64,000 bases of DNA, from contig NC_065532.1 in NCBI RefSeq assembly GCF_020184175.1, positions 3,968,001 to 4,032,000 on the forward strand, written 5' to 3'. The notes below the pieces were generated by a model. The model was not told the origin of the DNA and made no database searches. It saw nothing but the letters and a program-made list of their open reading frames with translations. This document shows positions 24,441-37,999 of this stretch, one piece after another. Position 1 is the stretch's first letter. Each line of letters opens with the position of its first letter. A program made the position numbers and the translations under genes. The DNA is from Aphis gossypii. Lineage: Eukaryota; Arthropoda; Insecta; Hemiptera; Aphididae.

Positions 24441-24966
24441 GTATAGCGTGTAATTTGATTTGACGTTCCGTTAATTAATGAACACAAAGGAGTTCGTAGG
24501 GGAAACGGTGAAGGACGAGTCTGGGATTTATTGATCTATGTACATGGTCTGGGAAAACTAATAAAAATGAAATATTGATATCAATAACAATATTTAAATG
24601 TTTACAATAACTAAAAATGTATGAAATAAAACGCATTATTGAGCGTGAAAACAATATTAGTATAGGTACATATAATCCTAATAAAATAAACTTTTAGCTC
24701 AGGTTATGTCTAATTAGTAATTATAGATACCATATAATATAATATACCTATAGGTATAGTACCTATTAACATATCTTTGATCGTTATATCTGTATTATGT
24801 CTACAGGATAAATTCTTTTATTATTCGTATTATGTATTTTAATTTAAACATAGCTAGAATTCCCGATATTGGTATCTGTATAATATAAACAATGAAATTA
24901 ATTTAATAATTGAAAATGCAGTAAAAAAAATTGATGTTTCGAAATTTTCAATTAATACCTAATTAG

Positions 24967-25634
24967 TAGGGCTCGGATTTTGTAGCAAAATAAATCCTTA
25001 AAAAAACATTTTAAGTAGTCAAAAAAAGCATTTATTAATTTAATTCTAAAAAAGCAAATTTCAATTACACATAAAATTAAATATTAAAAAAAGAATTTAT
25101 GACCATATATTTAGTCAAGTTATTTTACACTATACGTCTATACCTCACTAATTGTCGATTGATATTTACCGACCAACTAAAGTATTAGAACGTGCTATAA
25201 AAGTACACAGGTATAATTCAAATAGTTTTCCCTTTCCTTGAGTCGTAAATACAACTATAGATAATTGTAGATAAAACTATTTCGGCACAATAACGACAGT
25301 TATTTTATCAGTCATATATTTATTACTGATTTTTTCACTGGTTTTAAAATTCCTGGTAATAATAATATATTAATATAGTCCAAGACTTATAATAATATAA
25401 AATATACATAGAAATAAGCTAAGTTATCAAGAAAAATATGTAAAAATCAAGAAAAAATAGGAGAAAAAGCAAAACCTAACCTAGCAGGTTTTGTGGAAAA
25501 AAAGCAAATAAAAGCAAAAAAAAGTTTACGTCATTAAAATCAGAACGATTCAAAACGTATTTAGGTATATATAAGAATTATCTTTCTATCACACTCCCCT
25601 CAAAAGAAGCATTTGCTACAAAATCCGAGCCCTA
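24967..25634. mobile_element. Non-autonomous DNA element, TAGGGCTCGG family, copy 1
   Basis: The ends are perfect inverted repeats of about 23 bases: TAGGGCTCGGATTTTGTAGC... on the left and its complement on the right, ending CCGAGCCCTA. The length is 668 bp, nearly the same as the relative at 37084-37749 (666 bp). The inside is A-rich ('aaaaaagcaaa' words) without a transposase. Flanking target duplication is unclear in this copy. Confidence 0.85.
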
Positions 25635-28417
25635 CAGTAATAAGTAATTATTAGAGTACATAACCTACTTATCTTAAATGTATTTTAAGAGAACAATTAT
25701 ATTTGAATTTTAACTATACCCATTACCCATAAACTTGAAAAAAGTATTGTTGCAGTTGATAAAATAAATTGGGTTTTATTCCAACAAATCTTATATAATC
25801 ATAGAAAAATGTTTGTTCAGAAATTCCGTTTTAAATTCCACACAAAAAGGAAATCACCAAATAATTTAAACTTTTTATGATTTTATTAGTAATGTTCCTA
25901 TGTATTATTATTTATTATACTGAGTATTATAATTATATTATTCATAATATGAAGGTATTAAAATAAATCACACTGCATTATTCCACGTGGAATATACCTA
26001 AGATAGTTATATGTGTGTATAACAAAGTTTAAACAGTTATGTATTTTATTGTACTTAGTATTCACGTGCATCCACGATTACTTTGCCATATGCATAGATA
26101 TTAATATATTAATTACTATTATGCGCTTGCGTAAACTTAGGAAAATAGCTAGATTGTTAATTTTAATATTAAATATATAAGATTTTGTATTTTAACTTCA
26201 ATTTTTGTTCAACAAATTTACAAGTATTGATATTTATTAGTTAAATATTTACAAAAGAAAAAATGTGTGTACAATATTTTGAATACTTAAATTAGGTACC
26301 TCTATTAAACTTTTTAAAACCACTGTATATAGTATAAAAAGTGCACTGCAATTTGCACTAAAGTATCTAAATTCTAGTTTTTCATTTTAAGATTTTGCGC
26401 CAATATCTTCAAATTAATATTTAATGAATGACATACAAGTTACATTCAAAGTTATTAAATAATGAAGTAAATACAATTTATGAGAATATAATATTATATT
26501 GATAAGCATAATAATATGCTTAATTAAATTGTGATTTTACTGATGTGTAATCGATACGAACTATAACAAATATGAAATAACAATAGTCAATAGGTATATG
26601 AATATAAATATAACACGAACTATTTTTCAAGTTTCATATGAAAATAATTTTCATGTAATGTGCATTTAAGTATAATTCATGAATTTCGAACAATTAGTTA
26701 ATTAGTTATAAATATTTAAAATTAAGAGTTATGCCGAGTCGAGTAGCACAGGGATCAGGGGTATTCTGAAAAATGATGGTTCATTAAAACTCCGCTCATC
26801 TAAACTTTAAATACTTAAAAAGTTACAACAAATTAATTATACTCCTTTGAAATTCGATTTTTATGTAATGAAATTGAAGTTCTTAGAAAATATTCTGCTC
26901 TTAAATATAAATAATATAGCAAAAATGTTTATTTATTATTCTGATGTTTAATATATTTCAAATGGTGCTTATTAATAGTTAATAGTATTAATACCTACTA
27001 TTCAAGTAAATACTAAATGAGTGTTTATAAACAAGTAAGTATTTAAAATTATCACTAATATATTATAGAGACTTAACCTATAGGCGTATAATTGGTGTAT
27101 AATTAAAAAGTATTTGTAAACAAAGCACTAAAATATAATATATTTAAAATTATTTTTGAAATATGAGAATGAATAAAAATGTGTTATATTTATACAAATA
27201 AATTATACATATTATATTATATATATATGATATAGATAGATTTGAGACACTTATTATTTTAAACAGTTATCTGGTGACCCACCAAGAGTAGAAGTTTAAG
27301 ATAAAGTAGAATAATTATCTGATCGCTCCCTAGGGGAATTCGTTTTTAGTGCGAATCCTTGTAACATCGTTATTCATCATCACCATCACTGTCACCAATT
27401 ACCATCATTTGCCAGCCGCATGCTCAACAAAAATGCGTCATACTAAAATTTCCGATAAAATAATATACATACCTAGCGCTACACGAATTTACATATATTA
27501 AATAATTTGTTTACTTTAGATTATAAGAGCAGTGTTGAATAATTATACATTGATTTTACAATGACGGGTGGTGCTTTTTTTTTTGGTTATGTATTTATAT
27601 TCGTAAACATAATTATTTATATAGTAGAAAACATGATTCGATTTTCAACATCAATATATGTTTTTTGGAAGAAAAGTGAATGTATTTATTACTTTTAGGA
27701 GGATAAAATTAAAAATTTCCAGTCTTAGACAAAAAGATTGATCCACAAAAATTTTAATAATATTTCGTTATGAAAAAAATATAGGTATTGCTAATAAATA
27801 AATGTTACTTACCTATAATAAGGCTATAAGCCTTTAACTATAAACAGTATACAAGCACTATATTTATAAATCACAAATATTCAGACATTCAGTATAAATA
27901 TCGAAGTTATGATACATTATATTATATACTATTGTAGACTGCCTGACTGTTATGCTTTAATATATTACAATAAATTGTGCTGAATTCTATTTTTGCCTAT
28001 AACCTTTGCATTTATTTTATACTATAATAGATAATAAATATAATATTACATACCATTGTTCTTATATATTAATATTATATAATATATATAAGTTAATACC
28101 AAGTAAGCGCACCGTGAATGTTATGGTATAAATATCGTTAAATTAATTTAAATATTTTGAAAATTATATTTTTCTTTACACATATACAAAACAATAATAT
28201 ACACTTAATGATGAAAATTTTCATTTTCATTAGATTTATATTTGAAAAAAAATCGTTATTTTTACCAATGTTAGAGACATTAAAAATTCAAATATTTATA
28301 GAAAAAAATTACCAGCTATGTAGGAAAATTATTATTTTTTATACACCATACAATTTTTAAAATATTTAGAATAATTAATTATTATAAACTATATAATAAT
28401 ATTATGTATATGGGCAT
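25635..28417. other. AT-rich intergenic DNA
   Basis: No gene or clear element is visible. Around 27290-27425 a mixed stretch ('gatcgctccctaggggaatt') is followed by a CAT/CAC-rich run ('catcatcaccatcactgtca') of unknown meaning. Confidence 0.45.
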
Positions 28418-29720
28418 TTGGAATGTTTTACTGTTTTTAGTTTTTATTTCTATAAAATATATAATGTTAATGATAATATTTATGCTGCATACTTCAAAAG
28501 CTTGAATAAGATATGTAGGTATTATAAGTGTTTGCGCCGCAAACAAGTTAATGTTGTGTTATTAATGTTATCATTGTCGTGTGCATGTATCGGTGCGTTC
28601 CACAGTTGCAGCCTTTTGTCGGCGGCGGCTTATCAGGCCTTCGTGTGCGACCGGCCAGATGTGGAACCATTATTATTAGTGTTTTCGTATTTATTCGCTT
28701 ATGTAATATTATGTTCAAAACTTTAAGTTGTTTCGGGTCGTCATGCTTTCAGTGTCACAAAGTTCTTAGTTTTTCCATTGTTTATTGTTTAGTGTGGTTA
28801 CACACTGACACTGAAAAACCGTACATTGAGTTTTTTCGTGTGCTTCGTCCGTTACATGTAAAAGTCAGTTACTTCATTTTTGTCCGCTGTCCAGTAAGCT
28901 TGTTCGTCAAACTCCAATTTTATGTTCTGTTTGCAGTCGTCCCAAACCACGCTGTTGTGATTTTGTGAATTTGTCGTCTGATAATTATCGTTCTGAGCAT
29001 TTTAATTGCCATCTTTAATTTGTTGTTCCCCAGTTTAGGGTAGGGTGTCAAAATTACCAGCGATTTGTGTAGTGATTCAACGTGTTTTGATGTACCTCGT
29101 TGCTCGTGGGAACAGTAATGTATACTAGAGATCCTGTCCGGGCTGCATTCAGTGTTTCATTGTTGTGAAGTCTTCGTGAACAGTTGTCGGCGCACATTCG
29201 CACATACGCAGGGTCAATCTGTTTTTTATTGTAACTTATTTGACATACTTATACAGGTCCTGGTGAGGACGATGCGGTAGCGTGAGTGTAAAACCAGGTA
29301 TGTGTCTCAACTGTTATGTGAGTATTGGTCGACTAAATGTTTGTGTGTATGACCGACGGGTCTTAGGTTATTATCGTACCTATTATTATTGCATTTTTGT
29401 AGCCATACAGGCATATTTATTAGTTCAATTATTAACCAAATTGTTAATTTTTATATTATTTATATTGTTACCAATATTGTCAGTTCCTACAGTATTTGGA
29501 TAATTTATTATATTTATACTTTATATTGTCTATTAGCATTGTTGCGCCTACGTTCCTATTTTTTAATGTTTATATTAGTTCAATAAACCAACTACCACCA
29601 ACTATCACTTTATACTCTATTATTTTATTTGAATGCGCTGAGGTAATGATTCATATTATGTTGCCTACCTCACAGTCGTAAAGGCACAACTTATCTTATT
29701 ATTTTATATTATTAAGCGCT
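28418..29720 (+). other. Unclassified GC-richer block (LTR, UTR or lncRNA?)
   Basis: About 1.3 kb has clearly higher GC and a T/G-rich plus strand, with many 'tcg', 'gtcgg' and 'gttcgtc' words. It bears overlapping open frames in different phases (28418-28726, 28579-28968, 29282-29503) but no recognisable domain. An AATAAA lies near 29582. Such overlapping weak frames with one-sided composition are more like an LTR, a long UTR or a noncoding transcript than a protein gene. I found no primer-binding site, no TG...CA frame and no matching second LTR. Confidence 0.3.
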
Positions 29721-30469
29721 GAACGCGGCAACAATAAGGCTACCTATATCTTTAAGATAAAATTCGTATATAATATGTTCTTTTTGAATTATTTATCTTG
29801 AGTCAGGGTTCTTGTTCTATGAAGTTCAAAATTCCCCGATTATACCTGTCCTCATCATTTTCGGGGACCTTTATAATGTATTACAACTTCATCTTCTACA
29901 ATTTAATTAATAGATTTTTTTATTTCAGTGTTGTAAACAATAATATAACATTTAGTTGATTTCGTTTCAGATTTTACAATAAATTAAAAAATGAAAAAGT
30001 ATTTTACAAGTGCGTATAGTATGTTTTATATCGTAATTAATTATTTTTCATATAATAATTTACCTTCAAACATTTTCGAATATTTTCTAATTATAATAAT
30101 TGATTTAATGATACTTGATATCCTATTCGAAATACTTTATATTTGTCACATATCGAATATATAAGAGATATAGATTATCGACGTACGAAATATATGCGTG
30201 TACTATGTACCTATTTATTTGGCGTTAATAATATACCCTTCCAGTAATTGAAAATCATTATTACCAACATTTTAATATTATTGTAATATCATCATCATAT
30301 ATATATATATACCTACTATAGTGGTATTTTTATTTTACATTTTATAGTAGATTATACCTAACTACTATTATTAGGGTTAAAATAATTTTACAATTTATAA
30401 TATTTCTTATACCTAGGTACCTACAACATATTCCTATCTAAAAGTGGAAAGATTAACTTATACTTGCAC

Positions 30470-30910
30470 AGTTATCTATACGTCCAGTCCTAACATATGA
30501 TTGTGAAACGTATATGGTGGGTGACAAAAGGAGAAGAAGAGAACTTGTTAATTTTTGAAAGAAAAGAACTCCGTCGAATGTATGATCCTATTTCTGAAAA
30601 TGGAGAAAAGGGACCCGGATAAAAACGAGGTGATCCATCAACTATATACTTCAAAAGCCAAAAACAAAAGCATTATTGATCAATCAGAATCAAACAAAAT
30701 TAATAGACGGGACACTTGTGGAGAAATAATAGTATGTGTATATATAAACACACAAGAGTTGATAGGTGAAATCAACAGTAGAAGACCCGGAGGCCGCTCT
30801 AGGCAAACATGGATAGACACATTAAAAACAGACCTGATAAAGGTTGCACCAGGAATGGAGTTAGAAGAGAGTGAAAATATAAGCAGAGATGGTGAGAAAT
30901 AGTGAAAGCC
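30470..30910 (+). pseudogene. LINE ORF2 C-terminal fragment (RT thumb and tail)
   Basis: In three frames the + strand gives IRPVLTYDCETYM (near 30480), LLIFERKELRRMYDPISENG (near 30545-30605), and RRPGGRSRQTWIDTLKTDL (near 30780-30835), then a short tail ending at 30902. This matches the end of a class of non-LTR ORF2: P-V-L-x-Y-G-x-E-x-W ... F-E-R-x-x-L-R-x-I-Y-G ... R-P-G-G-R-x-x-x-x-W-x-D-x-x-x-x-D-L. At least two frameshifts are present. The minus-strand FADD fragment at 47862-47970 may come from a related family. Confidence 0.8.
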
Positions 30911-31675
30911 GTGAAAGTCGCGTAAATGGACTGTAGCTGTAAAAGCTAAAAAAAAATGTATTTCTAATAAAAGTTAATTGATAATATAGTAAATAATATA
31001 GATAATAAAAACATAGATAAATAAATATGAAAACACGTCATGTTATAATTTATCCCTGTAATATAATTCAGTAGTTAGTTATACTAGACATAAAAATATA
31101 ATAGATAGGTACCTATATATATTAGATCATTTAAAGCTCTATTAATCATAATTATGTTATTATTTCATCGTTCAATTAGTTTACAATGTAAAATAATGTG
31201 TTAGTTAATCATGCATGTTGAATAACAACAAATAACTAACTATTTACCTAATCTAACTTTTTTGTTCGTCGGCGATTCAAGCGTCAAAAATGATGTGACG
31301 TCTCGATTCGCATGATAATTTCGCAAAAAATACAATTAGAACGTTTATTTTTACATTTAAGATAATGTTCCAAAAATAATTAAAAGAAACCCAGATTTTG
31401 AAGATAGAAACAAATTTTCAAAAAATCTTCATTGGGTCATCACAGTGAGTACGCGTATACTAATGTCCTCATTCATTTCAGAAATACCCTATATATATTG
31501 GCTATTAACAATTTTAAATAGGACCAATATACGAATAATAGGTACCTATATGAATTTTCAGTCAATACAAAAAAAAATAATTATATAATAAAAAATATCT
31601 TACAATTTAAATATGAAATGCATTTAATTATTTATTACCGTACTTATATATTGATACCATAGAAACATAGGTATA
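30911..31675. other. AT-rich intergenic DNA
   Basis: No gene is visible. At 31261-31325 a mixed block ('ttcgtcggcgattcaagcgt', then 'gatgtgacgtctcgattcgc') stands out from the AT background and could be a small regulatory site. Confidence 0.4.
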
Positions 31676-31827
31676 CAAGGCCATAACTGGAAATTAATTT
31701 CGGGGGGGGGGGGGGGTTAAGCAAAAAAAAATGTGTTTTAAAATTGAAATTGTTATTTTACTACCACATAATACAACACAAAAAAATTTCGGGGGGGGGG
31801 TTGAACCCCCCCCCAGTTACGGCCTTG
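31676..31827. mobile_element. Short MITE with CAAGGCCRTAACTGG ends
   Basis: The 152-bp element starts CAAGGCCATAACTGG and ends CCAGTTACGGCCTTG, inverted repeats with one mismatch in 15. Inside are a G-run of 15 near 31702 and, toward the other end, a G-run followed by a C-run. Its layout (short CG-rich tips, poly-G/poly-C arms) resembles the elements at 12478 and 16948, but the tip sequence differs. No clear target duplication is visible. Confidence 0.78.
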
Positions 31828-32699
31828 TAAAACGTCCAGTTATACAACATAATTTTGTCAAAATATATTTGGAAGTATAAAAGTATATAAGGTATAACCT
31901 AATGTGTCTTATAATACACTTTTATCATTTGTTATTATACAGATAAAAATTATAATTTTACCTAAGTATATAATAGTTAGTATGTTCTCCAGTTTTGTAT
32001 GAAATAATTTTATTCATTGACGAAATAGGCACATATTATTTTATATAAACTATTAAATATGTAATATTTTGCCAATATAAGATATAACACAACATATAGT
32101 CAACATACCGCACGCTTAACAAATAAGTTATATATTATTATTAAGTATATAGTTAGTTGAAAAAAAATAATCTAAAGCGTATACACATGCAACAACTATA
32201 TAACTGTGCAATAGAAATGTCGGACCAATAATAATAATGTAATATCGTCTGCAAGGAAAAACGGTCACATTGAAGTAGTGGCCGCAAAAACAGCTGGCAC
32301 CTATGCCTATATGATTTTATATTATTATCTACAATATAATAATAATATTTCATTTCTGATGCGAGCAATAAATTCATATTGTGAATGCAACCGCTCGTAT
32401 ATATAATATATAATAATATAGCTCTATATATCTACTTCATTTAATCATACGTTATCATAATATATTATATTAGGGAAAAATGAAAACAAATAAACCGTAT
32501 GACGACGATAAAAATAAAAACAAATGTATAAATAAAAGAAAAATCGCCGTGTATACATATAGGTATATTGTAGCACGGATAAGAAATAAAAAAAAAAACC
32601 CCCGCTCCCTCGGTATAAACGCGCGGCACTTGACGTTATACCTACTCTAATCAATATTTCATTAGCCCGTCTGTAGGTATAATATTATATATACCTGGG
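31828..32699. other. AT-rich DNA upstream of otp
   Basis: No gene is visible. Toward the right end GC content begins to rise ('cccccgctccctcggtataa' near 32598), leading into the CpG-rich block before otp. Confidence 0.45.
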
Positions 32700-32852
32700 A
32701 ATTCGGTAGAAATGAAAAAAAAAAAAAAAATACGAAAAACAGTGAGCGCTTTCCTCTCTGCGCGCTCGCCGAGCAAAGTTATTCACTTCACTCTACTATA
32801 TTCTTGCCACGATTCCCGTTTTTTTACACGTTCTCCGTCCAAGTCTCGCTCC

Positions 32853-32903
<51 letters not shown>

Positions 32904-33906
32904 GTCGCGTTTAGGATTCATTCATTTTCAATTCGCATAACTATCATCATCCATACTCGAGTGCCGCGGGCCACCGAGCGACGGCGGCGGGCGGACGACG
33001 AGTGAACGACCGTGAACGCGCGGGGTGGCGGCGCGGCGGTGCAGTGTGGACGACGCCGGGCTCCCGGGTCTGACGTTGGCCGCGCCCACGTCGGCCGCCG
33101 ATTGGTCCAATCGGACCGGCGGCCGGATGCTGCTGTTGGGTAATGCCGACGCCTCTCGGCAAGACGCGGGTCGCTCCAGGTGTGCGTACGTACCGGCGCG
33201 AGCCGTAAAAACCGCCGCCGCCGCACTGTCGCCGAGTCGCGTTTTCCGAATGCAACATCCGCGCCGTCGCATGTATAATGGTTACATCACACGCGCTAGT
33301 ACTTCGTATCGCGTAACACCGTCGTCGATACATCGCTTGTACGAGTAATATTTTATCGAGTACCTGTAATATATTTGTGCACAATTCAAAGCAGTCCGTA
33401 TAAAAAATTATCATACATATTATATTGTATTCGCGGCGCATACCGTTCGCGCCTGCAGTGCGTGTAACACATATTATATTATAATAACGGAAATAATATT
33501 ATTTTTAACATACACTGCAGCTACGCCGCGACGGTGTTGGTTCGCGGGTCGTTACAGCGCCGTTTTAAATCGTCGTCGTCGTCGTCGTCCGACCGGATAT
33601 AGAAAGATTTCAGCGCGCGATCGCCGTCGCGTCTATATGAAGACCTCGGCCAGCCGTCGGCCGAGCCCTCCTCGAGGGACGTCTGCCGCCGGTGGTTCGT
33701 TCGACTGTTGCGGCACAGACGCCGCGGCCACGCGATCGAAAACCGACAGTGTTTATTAGCGATTTTTTGCGTTACCCGCATATCCGTCTTCGGCTCGGTT
33801 TCAGACTGCAAAATCGTCTCTGTACACGTTTTTCGCGAACGCCGAGAACTAAAAATCGATCACAATTCTGTCATCGATACCGTTTAGGCCGGGGTTAAGG
33901 CCGAAC
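32700..33906 (+). promoter_or_regulatory. otp: CpG-rich probable promoter and 5' UTR of otp
   Basis: About 1.2 kb is strongly enriched in CG dinucleotides in an otherwise AT-rich window. It contains a pure CT run at 32861-32901 and a GTC-repeat at about 33571-33590. It ends at the otp start codon. Overlapping open frames on both strands here (for example 32947-33441 minus and 33025-33348 plus) reflect lack of AT-rich stops rather than coding. The frame of the otp ATG is closed upstream by a TAA at 33850-33852. The transcription start cannot be fixed from sequence alone. Confidence 0.6.
32861..32901. repeat. CT dinucleotide microsatellite
   Basis: About 20 uninterrupted CT units lie within the GC-rich block before otp. 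On the opposite strand they read as GAGA, a possible target of GAGA-factor-like proteins at promoters. Confidence 0.95.
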
Positions 33907-33949
33907 ATGCTAAACAACATCAGTATAATCGGCCCGAACAATGTCGGCG
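33907..33949 (+). CDS. otp: Homeobox protein orthopedia, coding exon 1
   Basis: The exon encodes MLNNISIIGPNNVG plus one base (G). The donor is G|GTAAGC at 33950. That base pairs in phase with GC at the start of exon 2 to make Gly, keeping the frame. The ATG is the first in this frame after an upstream TAA at 33850. A very short first coding exon before the Gly-rich exon is acceptable for otp, but this is the least certain of the three exons because it holds few residues. It is supported by the phase match, the good donor and its place at the end of the CpG-rich block. Confidence 0.8.
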
Positions 33950-36900
33950 GTAAGCATAATATATGTATATATATAATTATAATATAATACGGGGGGGGGG
34001 GAAATAAATTAAGTGATGGCTCTTATATATTATTTTAAATAGATCATATAAACGAAAATGATTATTAGGTGATTACATCTTTATTATCGAGTAACTTTTA
34101 TATACAGAATAGTTGTGAAGGTTTCAATAATGGCTAATAATGTACATGCAAGTATACACCTAAATCATTTAATGCCTAACTGCAGTTAAAATATTATTAA
34201 TGATCTTTAAGTGCTCTTCGAAAACCATATGTATAGATAGGTAACGCAATTGTAAATGATTCCAAGTTCGTTTATTATACATATATACATAACAATAAGC
34301 AATATGTATTGTATAATATGTTATAATAATATATAATATTATAATATACATCTTGAAAAATAACATTAATCGCAACTGTTGCAAAGTCTAATGTAGTTTA
34401 TTACAATTTACCAATTCAAAAATATAGTTATTTAAATTTAAATCATTTAATTATAGTAGGTACATATTAAGATATATTCTAATATTGTATCTAATACCAT
34501 CACTCTTTTATACTCTGCCTAAAAGTCTCCATGTCTACATATACATAGTCTTAAGATTATTGTAAACATGATAATGTAATGCTTATAAAATCAGTAAAAT
34601 ATAATAAAAATATTTAATAAGTGTCATGTACTACCAATCTATTAAATTCATCTATACAAATTACAAACTGTAATTATTATTGAATTTTGAAATATGCTTT
34701 TATGACAATGTATAAGTACGAATGTACAATTTCTCTTAAATACATGATTAATGATGTTTAAAATTAATAAATAATTTAATTCGCTTCATTCAGAATGTAA
34801 ACACAATGTATTGATAGATGCATTATTTAATTTTCAACAATAACTACTTAATATGCATTAAACATTTTTACTCATTTGAACTATCACAAATTCACGCATG
34901 CATAGTGTAGTCATATATTTGTACTCAAGTATTATAATACTATATAATTATTTTACCTTCGTGAGTTATAAGAATTTATATTCACACACAATTTTTTCAC
35001 ATAACTTAAATTAAATAATAAAATAATAATCCTAGAAGTCGATTAAATAGGTAATGAGTACGCCGTTATTTTGGCCTATATAAATTATATACTTGGATAT
35101 GTATATATATATAATATTTGTTTAACATTCAACTGTTACTTGATTGAATGACGACTTAAAAATAAATGACAAAATCAGTAAAATATACGATAGTGAGACC
35201 ATCATACGATGAAATGTGCAGTGTGTTGTCAGTAGTTATATTGTATTGACTGACATAGACATAGCGCGAACAGTAATAAATGTTCACTTAAATTTTTACA
35301 ACCAAATAGGTAATATAACTATACGCATTATACAACATTTTTATACTTTATATATATGTATACCCATCATTGACATTATATTTAGGTACCTATAAGTACC
35401 TATCATTTAGTACCTACCTACATAATGTAAGTAAAACGAAATGTTATGTTAAATTACATTAAAATCAGTAATATGTGCTTATATAAGTGAACACAAAGTC
35501 GAACAGGTGCGCAAAAGTTGAATATAAAGATTTAAAAAAAAATGTGTAATTTTATCACGCAAACTCATTTCTGTTATATTAAAGGTACTAGAATATTAAA
35601 CAAAATCTGGATAAATAAAAATAAGGATACTCTGCAGCACGCTACATAATACTCGTAATATATAGGTTATATAGGTAACACATTATATACGCATGTTTAT
35701 AGTACAGGTCTTATTTTTTTGTGAACCCCAACAAAAAGTATGTATAGTCCGAAATTGGAAGTGTGCACTGGTGGATTCGAGAAGTGTGTACCAACAATAA
35801 AGACTATTAGTTATATAGTATAAATAGTACCTGTATACATTATTCAAATTTTTAAAAAAGAATATTTTCTTAGTTTTTTTCTAGTTATCACTTATATCAT
35901 CGACCACAATTGACTATTGAGAATCTGATATTCTCTTATTAATAAAAAATTATCTTTATATAAAATTAAATTTGTGCAATTATGTTTTAAAGTATTTGAT
36001 CCTCGTCCAGCTATTATAAAATGGCTGCCTGATAAAAAAAAGACGTATAATAAAGACTAAAGTTCATTCTTTTGCAAAACAGCAGGAGTGGTATGAAGGT
36101 GTTTTTGAGGAATTTAGTTTACCTAACCTAACCTAAGCAAGACAGCTATAGCTGATGAGGACTTATCTATTAAGAATATATCTATTCAATTTTAAATTAT
36201 TTATTCCACACCTAGCTGAATATAGACAATCAGAGGTGACGAAATCAAAAATTAATGAAAACTGATTTAGTCGAATCCCGTAAATACGTAAATGACGAAT
36301 ATTGCAAAAACAAAATTTCCAAGTGGAGCATAAAAATCGTTTCTTCTACTACCCTATTAAATATACCTATAATTGTTTTCTATATTTAAATGTTGCTTAT
36401 AATATAATTTAATATAAAACCATTAAATAAATTAACATAAATAGAGAAAAGATGCTTATATAGCCATATAGGTAGTACTCGTATATACATATACTTACTT
36501 AGTATACAAAATCGTAAAAAATGCGTTTATCTAGCATCTATAGATACTATATATATATAAGTACCTACAAAATACCTACTTATACCTTTCCACAGTTCAC
36601 GTATTATAATATATTATATAAACAGACATAATATTATAATAATATGTTGTCGTTTTAGATTGGAAATATTATATAAATTTCTTACTCCTATGTACCTACC
36701 CTGCTATCTATATATACATGTTATACACTTAAAGTCGATATCGAATTATAAGTATCGTGAACTGATGTTATGATATGACATAATTGTATTTCATCTAAGG
36801 GTATAACGGTAATCGAATACCAAATGAGAGAAAGAATAAGAGCTAGTAAACAGGAAAGATAAAGGTAAGCAAGCATTATGGCGCGGACAACACGAAGAGT

Positions 36901-37083
36901 CCGCGGCGACGACAACTAGTGCGCATGTCCACTATATTATCCCGCCTATTCTAATCTATTATATGTAGGTATATACAGAGTAATTCATCAAACGCAACTC
37001 ATTCTCATTTTCACATTTAATAATACATTTGTTCAAATCACGAAAAATCTTATGTGTTTGAAAATATGGTCATTACTCATTAG

Positions 37084-37749
37084 TAGGACTCGGATTTTAA
37101 AGCATAATAAGCAACTAAATAAGCACACGATTGTTTTAAAAAAACAAAAAAAAAGCATGACCAAAAATTAACACGAACTAGTTATAAAAATTTGAAGAAT
37201 TAATTACCATGTATATTGTATTTCCTTAGATTTACAGTAGTGAAACTGACTATTATCCGATACAATATTTAACGTTTAACATAGAAAACGAACTCGTTTT
37301 ACATCCACTAAACTACTAAAGTGATCGGTGCATACTTCATGCAAGAGGTTTCCAACTGGAACACTAAATCTTAAATTTTGAAATGGTTTTATCGATGTTA
37401 TAAGCATATTATACTGACCGTATAGCTACTGCAGGCTATATTATGTAGGCAGACCGACAATCTATACATTTAATATAATGTTTAATAAACAAGCCGATAA
37501 CGAAAGCAATAATAATCCAATATAAAAATTTAATTAGCAATCTACGTTTTTTATTAATTCAATTTTTTATTTTTACTATATAGTAGTTGCATAATAAACA
37601 TATACAAATTCTACAGCTAAAATAACTGAAAAAAAAAAAGAAATTGGTTTATTTGAAATCAGAATGACGTGAAACGAAGTTTTGTATAAAAATTAGATTT
37701 CTATTTCATGTATAAAAAAAGAAGCGTATGCTTGAAAATCCGAGCCCTA
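37084..37749. mobile_element. Non-autonomous hAT-like element, TAGGGCTCGG family, copy 2
   Basis: The 666-bp element begins TAGGACTCGGATTTTAAAGC and ends with a near-complement ending AAAATCCGAGCCCTA. It is flanked by a perfect 8-bp duplication, CTCATTAG at 37076-37083 and 37750-37757, which fits hAT insertion. It is A-rich inside with no transposase. It sits in otp intron 1. The open frame at 37708-37890 straddles its edge and is not a gene. Confidence 0.92.
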
Positions 37750-37999
37750 CTCATTAGACATTATAAGTACATAGGCGGTGTACTTAAAAACTCCAAAATT
37801 CAGACTTTGAATCAGATGCATTATCGGAGAAAAAAGGGGGCGAGCATGCTCGGTGAATCACCTTGTGTATATTATTATGTATGCATATAATATGTGTTTT
37901 ACACATTGTATACACTTCTACATAATTATGTATTATTTATATTTTATGTATACGTGTATAATATATAATACGAGTTAAATTTTATTGTTATCGTGTGCG

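Noticed and set aside
28418..28968. Overlapping Cys/Leu/Phe-rich frames as a membrane protein gene
   Set aside because: Several phases are open at once, and there is no recognised family and no clear splice structure; kept only as an unclassified block.
32918..33441. Overlapping Arg/Pro-rich open frames in the CpG-rich block
   Set aside because: They lie on both strands in several phases, have composition-driven residues and no domains; scarcity of AT-rich stop codons explains them.
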